NCBI RefSeq assembly: GCF_015686695.1
Contig: NZ_JADPMR010000003.1
Location: forward strand, 434,001 to 498,000
Direction: 5' to 3'
Source: Vibrio nitrifigilis
GTDB taxonomy: Bacteria > Pseudomonadota > Gammaproteobacteria > Enterobacterales > Vibrionaceae
Length of the DNA stretch: 64,000 nucleotides
The notes under the pieces are model-generated. The model was not told the origin of the DNA. It saw only the letters and a list, made by a program, of their open reading frames with translations, and did not search any database. How positions within the stretch are numbered: the first letter of the stretch is position 1; every line of letters starts with the position of its first letter. Positions 25,183 to 34,130 of the stretch are shown in pieces. Position numbers and translations under genes: made by a program.

Positions 25183-25199
25183 ACCAAAAATATCCATTT
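25183..25199 (-). promoter_or_regulatory. AraC-like half-site in inverted orientation
   Basis: ACCAAAAATATCCATTT is a weaker match to the reverse of the AraC half-site (the ATCCAT core is intact). It overlaps the start of a CRP-like site at 25197-25212. Confidence 0.5.
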
Positions 25200-25212
25200 G
25201 ACCAAGATCACA
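25197..25212. promoter_or_regulatory. CRP-like site near araB
   Basis: TTTGACCAAGATCACA fits TGTGA-N6-TCACA with one mismatch in the left arm and a perfect right arm. Confidence 0.6.
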
Positions 25213-25241
25213 CAAAAATGACGCTAATATGCGACAAAATG

Positions 25242-25263
25242 TCATGTTCGTGAACGAACATGA
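25242..25263. promoter_or_regulatory. 22-base palindrome in the araB-araF divergent region
   Basis: The perfect 10-base arms TCATGTTCGT and ACGAACATGA are separated by GA. It lies between the two CRP-like sites. It does not resemble AraC or CRP sites. It may be an operator for another dimeric regulator. Confidence 0.5.
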
Positions 25264-25302
25264 CTATAACGAGATCCACTTCATATCTGTCCTAGCTAAA
25301 TG

Positions 25303-25319
25303 AATGGACAAATTCGCTA
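25303..25319 (+). promoter_or_regulatory. AraC-like half-site near araF
   Basis: AATGGACAAATTCGCTA matches the AraC half-site at 13 of 17 positions and is almost identical to the site in front of the second importer at 29142-29158. It lies about 100 bases upstream of araF. Confidence 0.65.
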
Positions 25320-25330
25320 CATTTTTTTGC

Positions 25331-25346
25331 TGTGATTTCTATCACT
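25331..25346. promoter_or_regulatory. CRP-like site near araF
   Basis: TGTGATTTCTATCACT matches TGTGA-N6-TCACA in all but the last base. It lies 12 bases from an AraC-like site and upstream of araF, fitting catabolite control of the importer. Confidence 0.8.
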
Positions 25347-25417
25347 ACCCACGTGCCACAGCAGTGTAAATAATCACCAACGGAACACCCTACATTCCTA
25401 AAAATGGATAAATAATA

Positions 25418-26425
25418 ATGAAACTAAAAACCCTACTTACTACTGCAGCGTTGTCAGGGTTAACCCTACTCAGCGCTTCTGCCAGTGCCTTTTCCCTATT
25501 TGGCTCTGACGATGACACAATGAAACTTGGTTATTTGGTCAAACAACCAGAAGAACCTTGGTTTCAAACTGAATGGTCATTTGCAGAACAGGCCGGAAAA
25601 GACATGGGCTTCGATGTCGTTAAAATGGCAATTCCTGATGGTGAAAAAACGCTAAACGCGATAGATACCTTAGCGGCCAGTGGTGCAAAAGGATTTGTTA
25701 TTTGCACCCCAGACCCAAAACTCGGCCCTGCGATCATGGCCAAAGCCAAAAGTTACGATCTCAAAGTGATCACTGTCGATGACCAATTCTTAAACGCAAA
25801 AGGCCAGCCGATGACTAACGTGCCTTTAGTGATGATGGCCGCTAGCCAAATTGGTTATCGTCAAGGTGAAGAATTAATTAAAGAAATGAAACACCGCGGC
25901 TGGGATCAATCTTCAACAGGTGTCATGGCGATTACCGCTGATGAATTGGATACAGCCCGTCGCCGTGTCGATGGTTCAATAAAAGCGATTCAAGAGTCCG
26001 GTTTTCCTGCGAATCAAATTCACCGAGTCCCAACCAAAACCAATGATATTCCAGGCGCTTTAGACGCCGCCAACTCTTTGCTTGTCCAGTATCCGAGTGT
26101 CAAACAGTGGTTAGTCGTCGGCATGAATGACAATACCGTTTTAGGCGGTATTCGTGCGACTGAAGGTCAAGGATTTAATGCCAATAACGTCATAGGAATT
26201 GGTATTAATGGTGTCGATGCAGTCAATGAATTAGCCAAATCTAAACCAACTGGTTTTTATGGTTCTCTGCTACCAAGTCCAGATGTGCACGGTTATAAAA
26301 GTATCGAATCTCTCTATAAATGGGTTCACGACGGCATCGCGCCGAAGAAGTTTGTTGAGGTCACAGACGTGGTGCTCATCACTCGTGATAACTACAAACA
26401 AGAACTTGCGAAAAAAGGCTTGTAA
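25418..26425 (+). CDS. araF: L-arabinose-binding periplasmic protein
   Basis: Periplasmic receptor of the high-affinity arabinose ABC importer. 335 residues with a Sec signal peptide ending around ASASA. The mature part is nearly colinear with E. coli AraF: KLGYLVKQPEEPWFQTEW, VKMAIPDGEKTLNAIDTLAASGAKGFVICTPDPKLG, VDDQFLNAKGQPM, LDTARRRVDGSI and GINGVDAVNELAKSKPTGFYGSLLPSPDVHGYK. First gene of araFGH, divergent from araBDA and separated from araG by a strong stem-loop. Confidence 0.97.
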   Translation: MKLKTLLTTAALSGLTLLSASASAFSLFGSDDDTMKLGYLVKQPEEPWFQTEWSFAEQAGKDMGFDVVKMAIPDGEKTLNAIDTLAASGAKGFVICTPDPKLGPAIMAKAKSYDLKVITVDDQFLNAKGQPMTNVPLVMMAASQIGYRQGEELIKEMKHRGWDQSSTGVMAITADELDTARRRVDGSIKAIQESGFPANQIHRVPTKTNDIPGALDAANSLLVQYPSVKQWLVVGMNDNTVLGGIRATEGQGFNANNVIGIGINGVDAVNELAKSKPTGFYGSLLPSPDVHGYKSIESLYKWVHDGIAPKKFVEVTDVVLITRDNYKQELAKKGL

Positions 26426-26429
26426 CTCT

Positions 26430-26459
26430 CTTAGCATCAGCAAACGTGCTGATGCTAAG
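26430..26459 (+). promoter_or_regulatory. Intercistronic stem-loop between araF and araG
   Basis: The perfect 13-base arms CTTAGCATCAGCA and TGCTGATGCTAAG are joined by AACG, with no T-run after. Such stems at the 3' end of a binding-protein gene usually protect its message and make it more abundant than the ATPase and permease messages. Confidence 0.85.
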
Positions 26460-26482
26460 TTTGCACACATAGGAGAGATGGT

Positions 26483-27997
26483 ATGAACAACTCCCCCTCA
26501 TTTTTAGAATTTTGTCATATTTCCAAACACTTCCCTGGCGTGAAGGCACTCACTGATATTAACTTTCGGGCCAATCGCGGCAGCATTCATGCTTTGATGG
26601 GTGAAAATGGTGCGGGTAAATCCACATTGCTAAAAACATTAAGTGGCTTGCACCAACCGACAGAAGGCCACTTGAATATCGATGGCCAACAATTGGTATT
26701 TCATAGTGCCAACGATGCTCTCGACCATGGTGTCGCGATTATTTATCAGGAGCTCAACCTAGTTCCTGAGCTTAGCGTGGCGGAAAATATCTACTTAGGC
26801 CAACTACCAACCAAAGGCGGACGTGTTGATTTTGATACGTTAAATGCCATGGCTAAAGAACAACTAAAACGTCTTGGTGAACATTTTGATCCATCTCGTC
26901 CGTTGAAGGAGTTTTCTATTGGTCAGTGGCAAATGGTCGAAATAGCCAAAGCTCTGAGTCGTAATGCTCAGATTATTGCCTTTGATGAACCCACCAGTAG
27001 TTTGTCACAACGTGAAATTGAAAACCTTTTCACTGTGATTAGAGAATTGCGTGATGCAGGCAAGATCATTTTGTATGTGTCGCATCGAATGGAAGAAATA
27101 TTTACTCTATGCGATGCGATCACCATTTTTAAAGATGGCACGCTTGTGCAAACATTCGACGATATGTCCCACCTCACACATGAGCGTTTAGTCGAGCTCA
27201 TGGTAGGGCGTGAAATTAACGATATTTATAACTATCGTGCGCGACCTTTAGGTGAAAGCGGATTACGAATCGAAGAATTTCAAGGACCTGGAATTACTTC
27301 TCCCGTTTCACTCGATATTCGTCAAGGTGAGATTTTAGGCTTATTTGGTTTAGTCGGAGCAGGTCGCACAGAATTAACCAAATTAATCTTTGGTGCAGAA
27401 AAACCTACCGGTGGCCAACTCTATCTTCACGACACCCCTATCTCAATTCGTAAACCAGAAGATGCGATTCGAGCCGGCATTACCTTATGCCCGGAAGATC
27501 GCAAAACCGATGGTATCGTGCCGATCCTTTCGGTGGCAGAAAATACCAATATCAGCGCACGCCCATGGCATCTAAAACTCAAAAGTTTGATCGATTTTTC
27601 TTGGGAAGAGACCAACGCAGCCACTCAACGTAAAGCACTCAACGTGAAGGCCGCCTCCCTCGAACAAAAACTGGGCGAACTCTCTGGTGGCAACCAGCAA
27701 AAAGTGATTCTTGGCCGTTGGTTATCAACGGCGATGAGTGTCATTTTGCTTGATGAACCCACCAGAGGAATTGATGTTGGAGCAAAATCTGAGATCTATG
27801 AACTGATTTTTAAGCTGGCTGAAAATGGCGTCACAGTACTCGTGGTATCGAGCGATCTCCCCGAGGTCCTCGGCATATCCGATCGCGTGCTCGTAATGAA
27901 AGATGGCGGCGTATCAGGAGAACTGCAACGAAACCAATTTAACGAACAAACTGCGCTTCGCCTCGCTATGTTAGGCGAAGAGAAAACAGCGGCGTAA
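26483..27997 (+). CDS. araG: L-arabinose ABC transporter ATP-binding protein
   Basis: Double-cassette ATPase of the CUT2 sugar family, 504 residues, energising AraFGH. First cassette: Walker A GENGAGKST near residue 38, signature FSIGQWQ (degenerate, usual in CUT2) near 140, Walker B IIAFDEPTSS near 163. Second cassette: degenerate Walker A GLVGAGRTE near 292, signature LSGGNQQKV near 398, Walker B VILLDEPTRGIDVG near 422. GGAGAG sits 7 bases before the ATG. Confidence 0.97.
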   Translation: MNNSPSFLEFCHISKHFPGVKALTDINFRANRGSIHALMGENGAGKSTLLKTLSGLHQPTEGHLNIDGQQLVFHSANDALDHGVAIIYQELNLVPELSVAENIYLGQLPTKGGRVDFDTLNAMAKEQLKRLGEHFDPSRPLKEFSIGQWQMVEIAKALSRNAQIIAFDEPTSSLSQREIENLFTVIRELRDAGKIILYVSHRMEEIFTLCDAITIFKDGTLVQTFDDMSHLTHERLVELMVGREINDIYNYRARPLGESGLRIEEFQGPGITSPVSLDIRQGEILGLFGLVGAGRTELTKLIFGAEKPTGGQLYLHDTPISIRKPEDAIRAGITLCPEDRKTDGIVPILSVAENTNISARPWHLKLKSLIDFSWEETNAATQRKALNVKAASLEQKLGELSGGNQQKVILGRWLSTAMSVILLDEPTRGIDVGAKSEIYELIFKLAENGVTVLVVSSDLPEVLGISDRVLVMKDGGVSGELQRNQFNEQTALRLAMLGEEKTAA

Positions 27998-28013
27998 CCA
28001 AAGGAAGAACCTT

Positions 28014-29003
28014 ATGTCTATTTCAAGTACATCGAAAGTGACACAACCTGAAGAAAAATCGCACCGATTTAATCTTGCTCATATCTGGGATAAATTCGGT
28101 ATGTTATTGGTTTTTGCAGGGTTATTTTTACTCTGCTCCCTGTTTGTGCCCTACTTTGCTACCTTCATTAATATGAAAGGTCTTGGCCTAGCCATTTCTA
28201 TGAGCGGTATGGTGGCCTGTGCCATGCTATTTTGTTTAGCATGTGGTGACCTCGACCTTTCTGTTGCTTCTGTGATTGCATGCTCGGGAGTTGTGACAGC
28301 CGTTGCCATCAATGCCACCAGCAGTGTCATTCTCGGAGTTGGCGCCGGATTACTCTCTGGCGTTGCTTTTGGTTTACTCAATGGTTTTGTCATTGCCAAA
28401 CTGCAGATCAATGCACTGATTACCACTTTAGCAACTATGCAAATTGCTCGTGGTCTTGGCTATATCATTTCAGATGGTAAAGCGGTGGGTATTACTGAGG
28501 AGAGCTTTTTCGCACTGGGTAATTCGTCATTTATTGGGGTCCCAACGCCCATTTGGCTTACCATCGTTACCTTTGCCGTGTTTGCATTTCTGCTTAATAG
28601 AACCGTTTATGGACGCAACACATTAGCCATAGGGGGTAACGAAGAGGCCGCAAGACTCGCAGGTGTTAATGTTGTAAAAACCAAACTGATTATATTCACT
28701 ATGTCTGGTTTTATTTCTGCCCTTGCTGGCGTCATTCTCGCGGCTAGGATGACTAGTGGTCAGCCAATGACATCTGTCGGCTTCGAGCTCGTCGTGATCT
28801 CAGCTTGCGTTTTAGGTGGGGTTTCACTTAAGGGGGGAATTGGTAAAGTCTCATATGTCATTGCCGGTGTGCTTATCTTAGGTACGGTAGAAAATGCAAT
28901 GAACCTACTAAATATGTCACCTTTTGCTCAATATGTAGTGCGCGGTGCCATTTTACTCGCAGCGGTTATCTTTGACCGTTACAAACAAAAATCTCGTGCT
29001 TAA
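28014..29003 (+). CDS. araH: L-arabinose ABC transporter permease
   Basis: CUT2-family inner-membrane permease of 329 residues with about nine helices. Typical features: GMVACAMLFCLACGDLDLSVASVIA near residue 64, LNGFVIAKLQINALITTLATMQIARGL near 122, RNTLAIGGNEEAARLAGVNV near 200 and the C-terminal CVLGGVSLKGGIG. Starts 16 bases after araG. The operon ends at a terminator at 29049-29088. Confidence 0.97.
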   Translation: MSISSTSKVTQPEEKSHRFNLAHIWDKFGMLLVFAGLFLLCSLFVPYFATFINMKGLGLAISMSGMVACAMLFCLACGDLDLSVASVIACSGVVTAVAINATSSVILGVGAGLLSGVAFGLLNGFVIAKLQINALITTLATMQIARGLGYIISDGKAVGITEESFFALGNSSFIGVPTPIWLTIVTFAVFAFLLNRTVYGRNTLAIGGNEEAARLAGVNVVKTKLIIFTMSGFISALAGVILAARMTSGQPMTSVGFELVVISACVLGGVSLKGGIGKVSYVIAGVLILGTVENAMNLLNMSPFAQYVVRGAILLAAVIFDRYKQKSRA

Positions 29004-29048
29004 CGGCTAACTCTAGTCACGAAAATAATCATCACGGTAAACCAACCA

Positions 29049-29088
29049 AAAGCTCTCTGTCACCTCTCGCAGAGAGCTTTTTTATCAC
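29049..29088 (+). terminator. Terminator of araFGH
   Basis: AAAAGCTCTCTG and CGCAGAGAGCTTTTTT pair around a short loop; the stem is 10 bases and T-rich at its 3' end. Confidence 0.9.
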
Positions 29089-29141
29089 CTTTAGCTATAA
29101 AAATATTTTTGTGAACAAGATGTTATTTTGTTTGCTATTAA

Positions 29142-29158
29142 AATGGACAATATCGCTA
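29142..29158 (+). promoter_or_regulatory. AraC-like half-site in front of the second importer
   Basis: AATGGACAATATCGCTA differs at only two or three positions from the site at 25303-25319 in front of araF. It lies about 220 bases upstream of ytfQ. A partial CRP-like TGTGACAAATCTCGCC follows at about 29172. Together they suggest that the ytf-type importer belongs to the arabinose regulon. Confidence 0.6.
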
Positions 29159-29379
29159 GCCAAAATATTATGTGACAAATCTCGCCATCAGTAGACCTAT
29201 TTCGACATACTCTCACATGGAAACAAAATATTATAAAGAACTACCCTAACTATTATTTTAATCCGTGAAACAAACATCCATTAATTAAAATATCGATATA
29301 TACCTTTAAATTTAAAAATAATTTAATGGTAAAAATAATATAAGTATTTTAATCAGGATGAGAATATAGGAACATCAAT

Positions 29380-30342
29380 ATGTTAAAACCACTAACTCTG
29401 GCCCTCGCGATCAGTTCGTTATTGATGTCTGGTGCGTCGATGGCAAATAACCTCACCGTGGGTTTCTCTCAAATTGGTTCAGAATCTGGCTGGCGGGCTG
29501 CTGAAACATCCGTAGCAAAAACGGAAGCAGCGAAGCGAGGAATCACACTAAAAGTTTCAGATGCCCAACAAAAGCAAGAAAACCAAATTAAAGCTGTTCG
29601 ATCCTTTATCGCTCAAGGTGTCGATGCGATATTTATTGCTCCTGTAGTCCAAACTGGCTGGGAACCGGTGCTTGAAGAAGCCAAAGACTACGATATTCCA
29701 GTGTTCTTACTTGACCGTACCGTTGATGTCGATGACAACTCTTTATACATGACCTCTGTTGCCGCTAACGACGTACTTGAAGGTGAAGTTGCCGCTCATT
29801 GGTTGGTTAACAAGGTCAAAGATAGAGACAATTGCAATGTCGTAGAGTTGCAAGGCACCGTTGGTTCAAGTGTGGCAATCGAGCGTAAAGAAGGGTTTGA
29901 TAAAACCATTAAAGACGTTAAAAACATTCATGTTACCCGTACTCAATCTGGTGAATTTACCCGTAGCAAAGGTAAGGAAGTTATGGAAAGCTTTATTAAA
30001 GCGGAAAATAATGGCAAATCAATTTGTGCTGTATTTTCTCATAACGATGATATGGCTATTGGTGCAATCCAAGCAATTAAAGAAGCAGGATTACAGCCAG
30101 GGAAAGATATATTAATTGTCTCTATTGATGCCGTGCCAGATATATTCCGCGCCATGTTAAAGGGTGAGACCAATGCCACTGTAGAATTAACACCAAATAT
30201 GGCTGGCCCAGCTTTCGATGCATTAATTTCGTATAAAGAAAAAGGGATTGTCCCTCCGAAAAAAATAGTCACTAAATCTACTCTTTTCTTACCTAAAGAT
30301 GCCGCAAAAGAGTTAGAAATTAAAAAGAACCTTGGGTATTAA
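29380..30342 (+). CDS. ytfQ: Sugar ABC transporter periplasmic-binding protein, YtfQ type
   Basis: Periplasmic receptor of 320 residues with a signal peptide ending near ASMA. Closely follows E. coli YtfQ (galactofuranose binding protein): LTVGFSQIGSESGWRAAETSVAK, DAQQKQENQIKAVRSFIAQGVDAIFIAPVV, FLLDRTVDVDDNSLYMT and SKGKEVMESFIKAENNGKSICAVFSHNDDMAIGAIQAIKEAGL. In E. coli the system takes up furanose forms. Here its neighbours and the AraC-like site suggest that L-arabinofuranose or arabinose is the substrate (inference). Related systems in Shewanella are predicted arabinose importers. Confidence 0.92.
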   Translation: MLKPLTLALAISSLLMSGASMANNLTVGFSQIGSESGWRAAETSVAKTEAAKRGITLKVSDAQQKQENQIKAVRSFIAQGVDAIFIAPVVQTGWEPVLEEAKDYDIPVFLLDRTVDVDDNSLYMTSVAANDVLEGEVAAHWLVNKVKDRDNCNVVELQGTVGSSVAIERKEGFDKTIKDVKNIHVTRTQSGEFTRSKGKEVMESFIKAENNGKSICAVFSHNDDMAIGAIQAIKEAGLQPGKDILIVSIDAVPDIFRAMLKGETNATVELTPNMAGPAFDALISYKEKGIVPPKKIVTKSTLFLPKDAAKELEIKKNLGY

Positions 30343-30380
30343 AACCTAGTTACCACGTTGTTTATTGATTATTTGGTTAC

Positions 30381-30408
30381 CACCTCATATGCCCATGCAT
30401 ATGAGGTG
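30381..30408 (+). promoter_or_regulatory. Intercistronic stem-loop between ytfQ and ytfR
   Basis: The perfect 12-base arms CACCTCATATGC and GCATATGAGGTG are joined by CCAT. Same position and kind as the araF-araG stem, with no T-run. Confidence 0.85.
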
Positions 30409-30425
30409 TATACGGAGTCGTTACC

Positions 30426-31922
30426 ATGTCCAATCCAGAACTGGTACTCAACGCCAAGCGTATCTGTAAAACTTTTCCGGGCGTAAAAGCGTTACAGAAC
30501 GTCGACTTTTCTTTGCGTAAAGGCGAAATTATGGCTTTGCTAGGAGAAAATGGCGCGGGTAAATCTACGCTAGTCAAAACCCTCACTGGGGTATATCACA
30601 AAGATTCAGGGGAGATTTTGTTAGAAGGTCGCCCTATCTCACCGCAAAACACTTCGGATGCTCAACACTTAGGCATTGGGACTGTCTATCAAGAAGTCAA
30701 CTTGTTACCCAACATGTCAGTCATGGACAACCTGTTTATTGGTCATGAACCCCGCCGATTTGGTTTTGTAGACCGTAAATCCATGGAAATAAAGGCGAAA
30801 GAGATTGTAACTAGCTATGGTTTAAACATTGACGTTTCTCTTCCTTTAAATCAGTTTTCCGTAGCTATCCAACAAGTTATTGCCATTGCTCGTGCCATCT
30901 CAATGTCGGCAAAAATTTTAATTTTGGATGAACCAACTGCGAGTTTAGATGGTAACGAAGTCAACATGCTGTTTGATATCATGCGCCAACTTAAAGCACG
31001 TGGTGTCAGCCTGATTTTTATTACTCACTTTCTTGATCAAGTTTACCAAGTGAGTGATCGGATTACCGTACTGCGTAACGGCCAGTTGATTGGTACAAAA
31101 GAAACAGCGGATCTACCACAAATCGAGCTGGTAAAAATGATGCTTGGTAGAGAACTCGAAGAGAATGCCCTCAAACGTGCAGGAAAAACCACTTGGCATG
31201 ATAAGCCTATTATTCAATTATCTGATTACGGTAAAAAAGGGACTATCGAGCCATTCAACCTTGCGGTGCATGCAGGAGAAATTGTTGGTTTAGCTGGGTT
31301 ATTAGGCTCAGGCCGAACTGAAACGGCCCAAGTCATTTTTGGCATTGAAGCTAATGATTCTGGCCAATGTAAACTGCAAGATAACGTAGTATCCATTCAC
31401 TCGGCACGACAAGCGTCTCACCTAGGACTCGGCTATTGCCCAGAAGACCGCAAAACCGACGGTATTATTGGCGCGGCGTCAGTACGAGAAAATATTATCT
31501 TAGCTCTTCAGGCTCAGCGTGGATGGTTCAGGCCATTGTCGCGTAAAGAGCAGGAACAAGTAACCGAAAGGTTTATCAAACAACTTGCCATTAAAACGCC
31601 GAATATAGAGCAACCTGTCGAATTTTTATCTGGTGGCAATCAACAAAAAGTCTTATTGGCTCGCTGGCTACTCACTAAGCCAAAATTCTTAATCCTCGAT
31701 GAACCCACTCGCGGTATTGATGTGGGTGCTCACGCTGAGATTATTCGATTAATAGAAAGCTTATGTGCAAACGGGTTAGCTCTATTAGTTATCTCTTCAG
31801 AACTTGAAGAATTAGTCGGCTATGCCGATCGAATTATCGTGCTGAAAGACCGAAAGCAAGTGGCAGAAATTACCACTGAGGATCTATCGGTACCCGCCAT
31901 TATGCAAGCTATCGCAATGTGA
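30426..31922 (+). CDS. ytfR: Sugar ABC transporter ATP-binding protein, YtfR type
   Basis: CUT2 double-cassette ATPase of 498 residues. First cassette: GENGAGKST near residue 40, YQEVNLLPNMSVMDNLFIG near 95, Walker B ILILDEPTASLD near 162. Second cassette: GLLGSGRTE near 297, YCPEDRKTDGIIG near 340, LSGGNQQKVLLARWL near 400, LILDEPTRGIDVG near 421. It follows the stem-loop after ytfQ and has YtfT and YjfF as permease partners. Confidence 0.94.
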   Translation: MSNPELVLNAKRICKTFPGVKALQNVDFSLRKGEIMALLGENGAGKSTLVKTLTGVYHKDSGEILLEGRPISPQNTSDAQHLGIGTVYQEVNLLPNMSVMDNLFIGHEPRRFGFVDRKSMEIKAKEIVTSYGLNIDVSLPLNQFSVAIQQVIAIARAISMSAKILILDEPTASLDGNEVNMLFDIMRQLKARGVSLIFITHFLDQVYQVSDRITVLRNGQLIGTKETADLPQIELVKMMLGRELEENALKRAGKTTWHDKPIIQLSDYGKKGTIEPFNLAVHAGEIVGLAGLLGSGRTETAQVIFGIEANDSGQCKLQDNVVSIHSARQASHLGLGYCPEDRKTDGIIGAASVRENIILALQAQRGWFRPLSRKEQEQVTERFIKQLAIKTPNIEQPVEFLSGGNQQKVLLARWLLTKPKFLILDEPTRGIDVGAHAEIIRLIESLCANGLALLVISSELEELVGYADRIIVLKDRKQVAEITTEDLSVPAIMQAIAM

Positions 31923-31930
31923 GGTGAACG

Positions 31931-32959
31931 ATGAGTATTTTAACCCGATCTACTTTGCCCAAGTCGGGGCACAAGCCTCTGCTCCATCTTCCCAAAGGCA
32001 CACCACAAATCGCAGCATTGGTTTTGCTGCTTTTAGTGAATAGTTTTATTGCAGATAACTTTTTCTCTATTCATATCCAAGATGGACGGCTCTTTGGGAG
32101 CTTGATTGATATTCTCAATCGTGGCGCTCCCGTTGCTTTACTAACGGTGGGAATGACGTTAGTGATTGCGACAGGTGGCATCGACTTATCGGTAGGTGCT
32201 GTGATGGCCATCAGTGGCGCAGTTATGGCTAGCATGGCCCACCAAGGTTATGACCCTACTGTTATTCTCCTCTGTGGCCTTGTCGCTGGAGCCTTGTGCG
32301 GTTTATGGAATGGTCTTTTAGTCGCTATTTTTAAAATTCAGCCCATCGTCGCCACGCTTATTTTAATGGTGGCAGGACGAGGGATTGCCCAATTAATAAC
32401 CAAGGGCCAAATCATTACCTTTACCAGTGATACGCTTGCTTGGTTTGGCAGTGGCACATTGCTGTATTTCCCTACCCCAGTATGGCTGATGTTATTTGCA
32501 GCGCTTGCTGTGTGGGCATTAACTAAGAAAACCGCTCTCGGATTATTTATCGAATCCGTAGGGATTAATATTCGCGCAGCTAAGAATGCAGGATTACATA
32601 CACCGGCGATCGTCATGTCTGTGTACGTTGTCAGTGGTGTCATGTCAGCCATTGCTGGGATCGTCGTTGCGGCAGATATTCAAGGTGCTGATGCCAACAA
32701 CGCAGGCTTATACCTAGAAATGGATGCGATTTTGGCTGTGGTTATTGGTGGAACCTCATTAATGGGCGGCCGCTTTAATCTCTTTTTAGCCCTAATTGGT
32801 GCCTACATCATTCAAAGTATTAATACCGGTATATTGCTTTCCGGCTACCAACCACAATGGAATCAGATTGTTAAAGCTGTTGTTGTGCTTGTCGTACTGG
32901 TCTTGCAATCTCCAGCGGTTATACGTGCGATTAAAGGGAGAATGAAACATCATGATTAA
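31931..32959 (+). CDS. ytfT: Sugar ABC transporter permease, YtfT type
   Basis: CUT2 permease of 342 residues, about nine helices. Features: APVALLTVGMTLVIATGGIDLSVGAVMAISGAV near residue 70, the cytoplasmic loop ESVGINIRAAKNAGLHTPAIV and the C-terminal VIGGTSLMGGRFNLF. It is one of a permease pair; the next gene starts 8 bases before its stop. GGTGA precedes the ATG. Confidence 0.94.
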   Translation: MSILTRSTLPKSGHKPLLHLPKGTPQIAALVLLLLVNSFIADNFFSIHIQDGRLFGSLIDILNRGAPVALLTVGMTLVIATGGIDLSVGAVMAISGAVMASMAHQGYDPTVILLCGLVAGALCGLWNGLLVAIFKIQPIVATLILMVAGRGIAQLITKGQIITFTSDTLAWFGSGTLLYFPTPVWLMLFAALAVWALTKKTALGLFIESVGINIRAAKNAGLHTPAIVMSVYVVSGVMSAIAGIVVAADIQGADANNAGLYLEMDAILAVVIGGTSLMGGRFNLFLALIGAYIIQSINTGILLSGYQPQWNQIVKAVVVLVVLVLQSPAVIRAIKGRMKHHD

Positions 32960-33950
32960 ACGTCATTTCCCACTATTCATCACCATCTGTGTGTTCCTAC
33001 TGGGCTATTTTTTCTGCGCGCTGCAATTCCCAGCATTCCTAAGCACACGAGTGATTTGTAACATACTAACAGACAACGCTTTTCTAGGCATATTGGCCGT
33101 TGGTATGACCTTTGTCATTCTCTCTGGTGGCATCGATCTATCGGTAGGCTCTGTCATCGCTTTTACTGGCGTGCTCATTGCGACACTGATCAGTGATTTT
33201 GGCATTCATCCTTATCTTGCCATGATTATTGCTCTTATACTGGGAGCACTATTCGGTGCCTTTATGGGATGGATCATCGATACCTTAAAAATACCAGCAT
33301 TCATCGTCACGCTGGCTGGGATGTTCTTTCTGCGCGGAACCAGTTTTCTAATTTCAGAACAATCCATCCCAATTCAGCACCCTACTTACCGAGAGCTATC
33401 TCGAACAATCTGGCATATTTTTGGCGGTGGTCGCTTAAGTTTACTGGCTGTCATTATGCTATTTGTTGTCTTAGCAGGCATGTTACTTGCCCATCGGACT
33501 CGTTTTGGTAATAACGTCTATGCCATTGGTGGTAATGCAACCTCTGCTTCACTCATGGGCGTTCCCGTACGTATGACAACCATTGGGATTTACACCCTAT
33601 CCACTACCTTAGCTACATTAGCAGGAATCGTATTCTCCATATATACCTCCGCTGGCTATCCACTCGCAGCAGTGGGTGTGGAATTGGATGCAATCGCAGC
33701 CGTAGTCATTGGTGGCACGCTATTAACTGGCGGGGTCGGTACCGTTTTTGGCTCCTTGTTTGGTGTATTAATTCAAGGGCTCATTCAAACCTACATCACC
33801 TTCGATGGCACACTGAGTTCATGGTGGACCAAAATTATCGTCGGTATCTTGTTATTCAGTTTTATCGGAATGCAAAGACTGCTCATTATGATGACGGAAA
33901 AACGCAAAGTCGTGCACACCACTCAAACACTCAATGCAGGAGCTGGCTAA
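32952..33950 (+). CDS. yjfF: Sugar ABC transporter permease, YjfF type
   Basis: Second CUT2 permease, 332 residues. Features: FLGILAVGMTFVILSGGIDLSVGSVIAFTG near residue 48, DTLKIPAFIVTLAGMFFLRG near 115, YAIGGNATSASLMGVPVRMT and VVIGGTLLTGGVGTVFGS. It overlaps ytfT by 8 bases, so both permeases are made together. Last gene of the importer operon, followed by a terminator. Confidence 0.94.
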   Translation: MIKRHFPLFITICVFLLGYFFCALQFPAFLSTRVICNILTDNAFLGILAVGMTFVILSGGIDLSVGSVIAFTGVLIATLISDFGIHPYLAMIIALILGALFGAFMGWIIDTLKIPAFIVTLAGMFFLRGTSFLISEQSIPIQHPTYRELSRTIWHIFGGGRLSLLAVIMLFVVLAGMLLAHRTRFGNNVYAIGGNATSASLMGVPVRMTTIGIYTLSTTLATLAGIVFSIYTSAGYPLAAVGVELDAIAAVVIGGTLLTGGVGTVFGSLFGVLIQGLIQTYITFDGTLSSWWTKIIVGILLFSFIGMQRLLIMMTEKRKVVHTTQTLNAGAG

Positions 33951-34002
33951 TTAGCGCGCTTAGACAATGAAAGCCTTACGTTAACAATCTTTATTATTGT
34001 TT

Positions 34003-34045
34003 CCCCTCTGGTTTCAAGAGTCCGCTTGCCAGGGGGGCTTTTTCT
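34003..34045 (+). terminator. Terminator of the ytfQRT-yjfF operon
   Basis: The arms CCCCTCTGG and CCAGGGGGG with a 17-base loop are followed by CTTTTTC. Confidence 0.7.
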
Positions 34046-34130
34046 TGCGTGAATAGAAGGGGGAATTTGAGGAAAGATATTTTTAGGTAAGTAAGTCGTC
34101 ACAATTCATTAATATTGGATTCTTTAGCAA

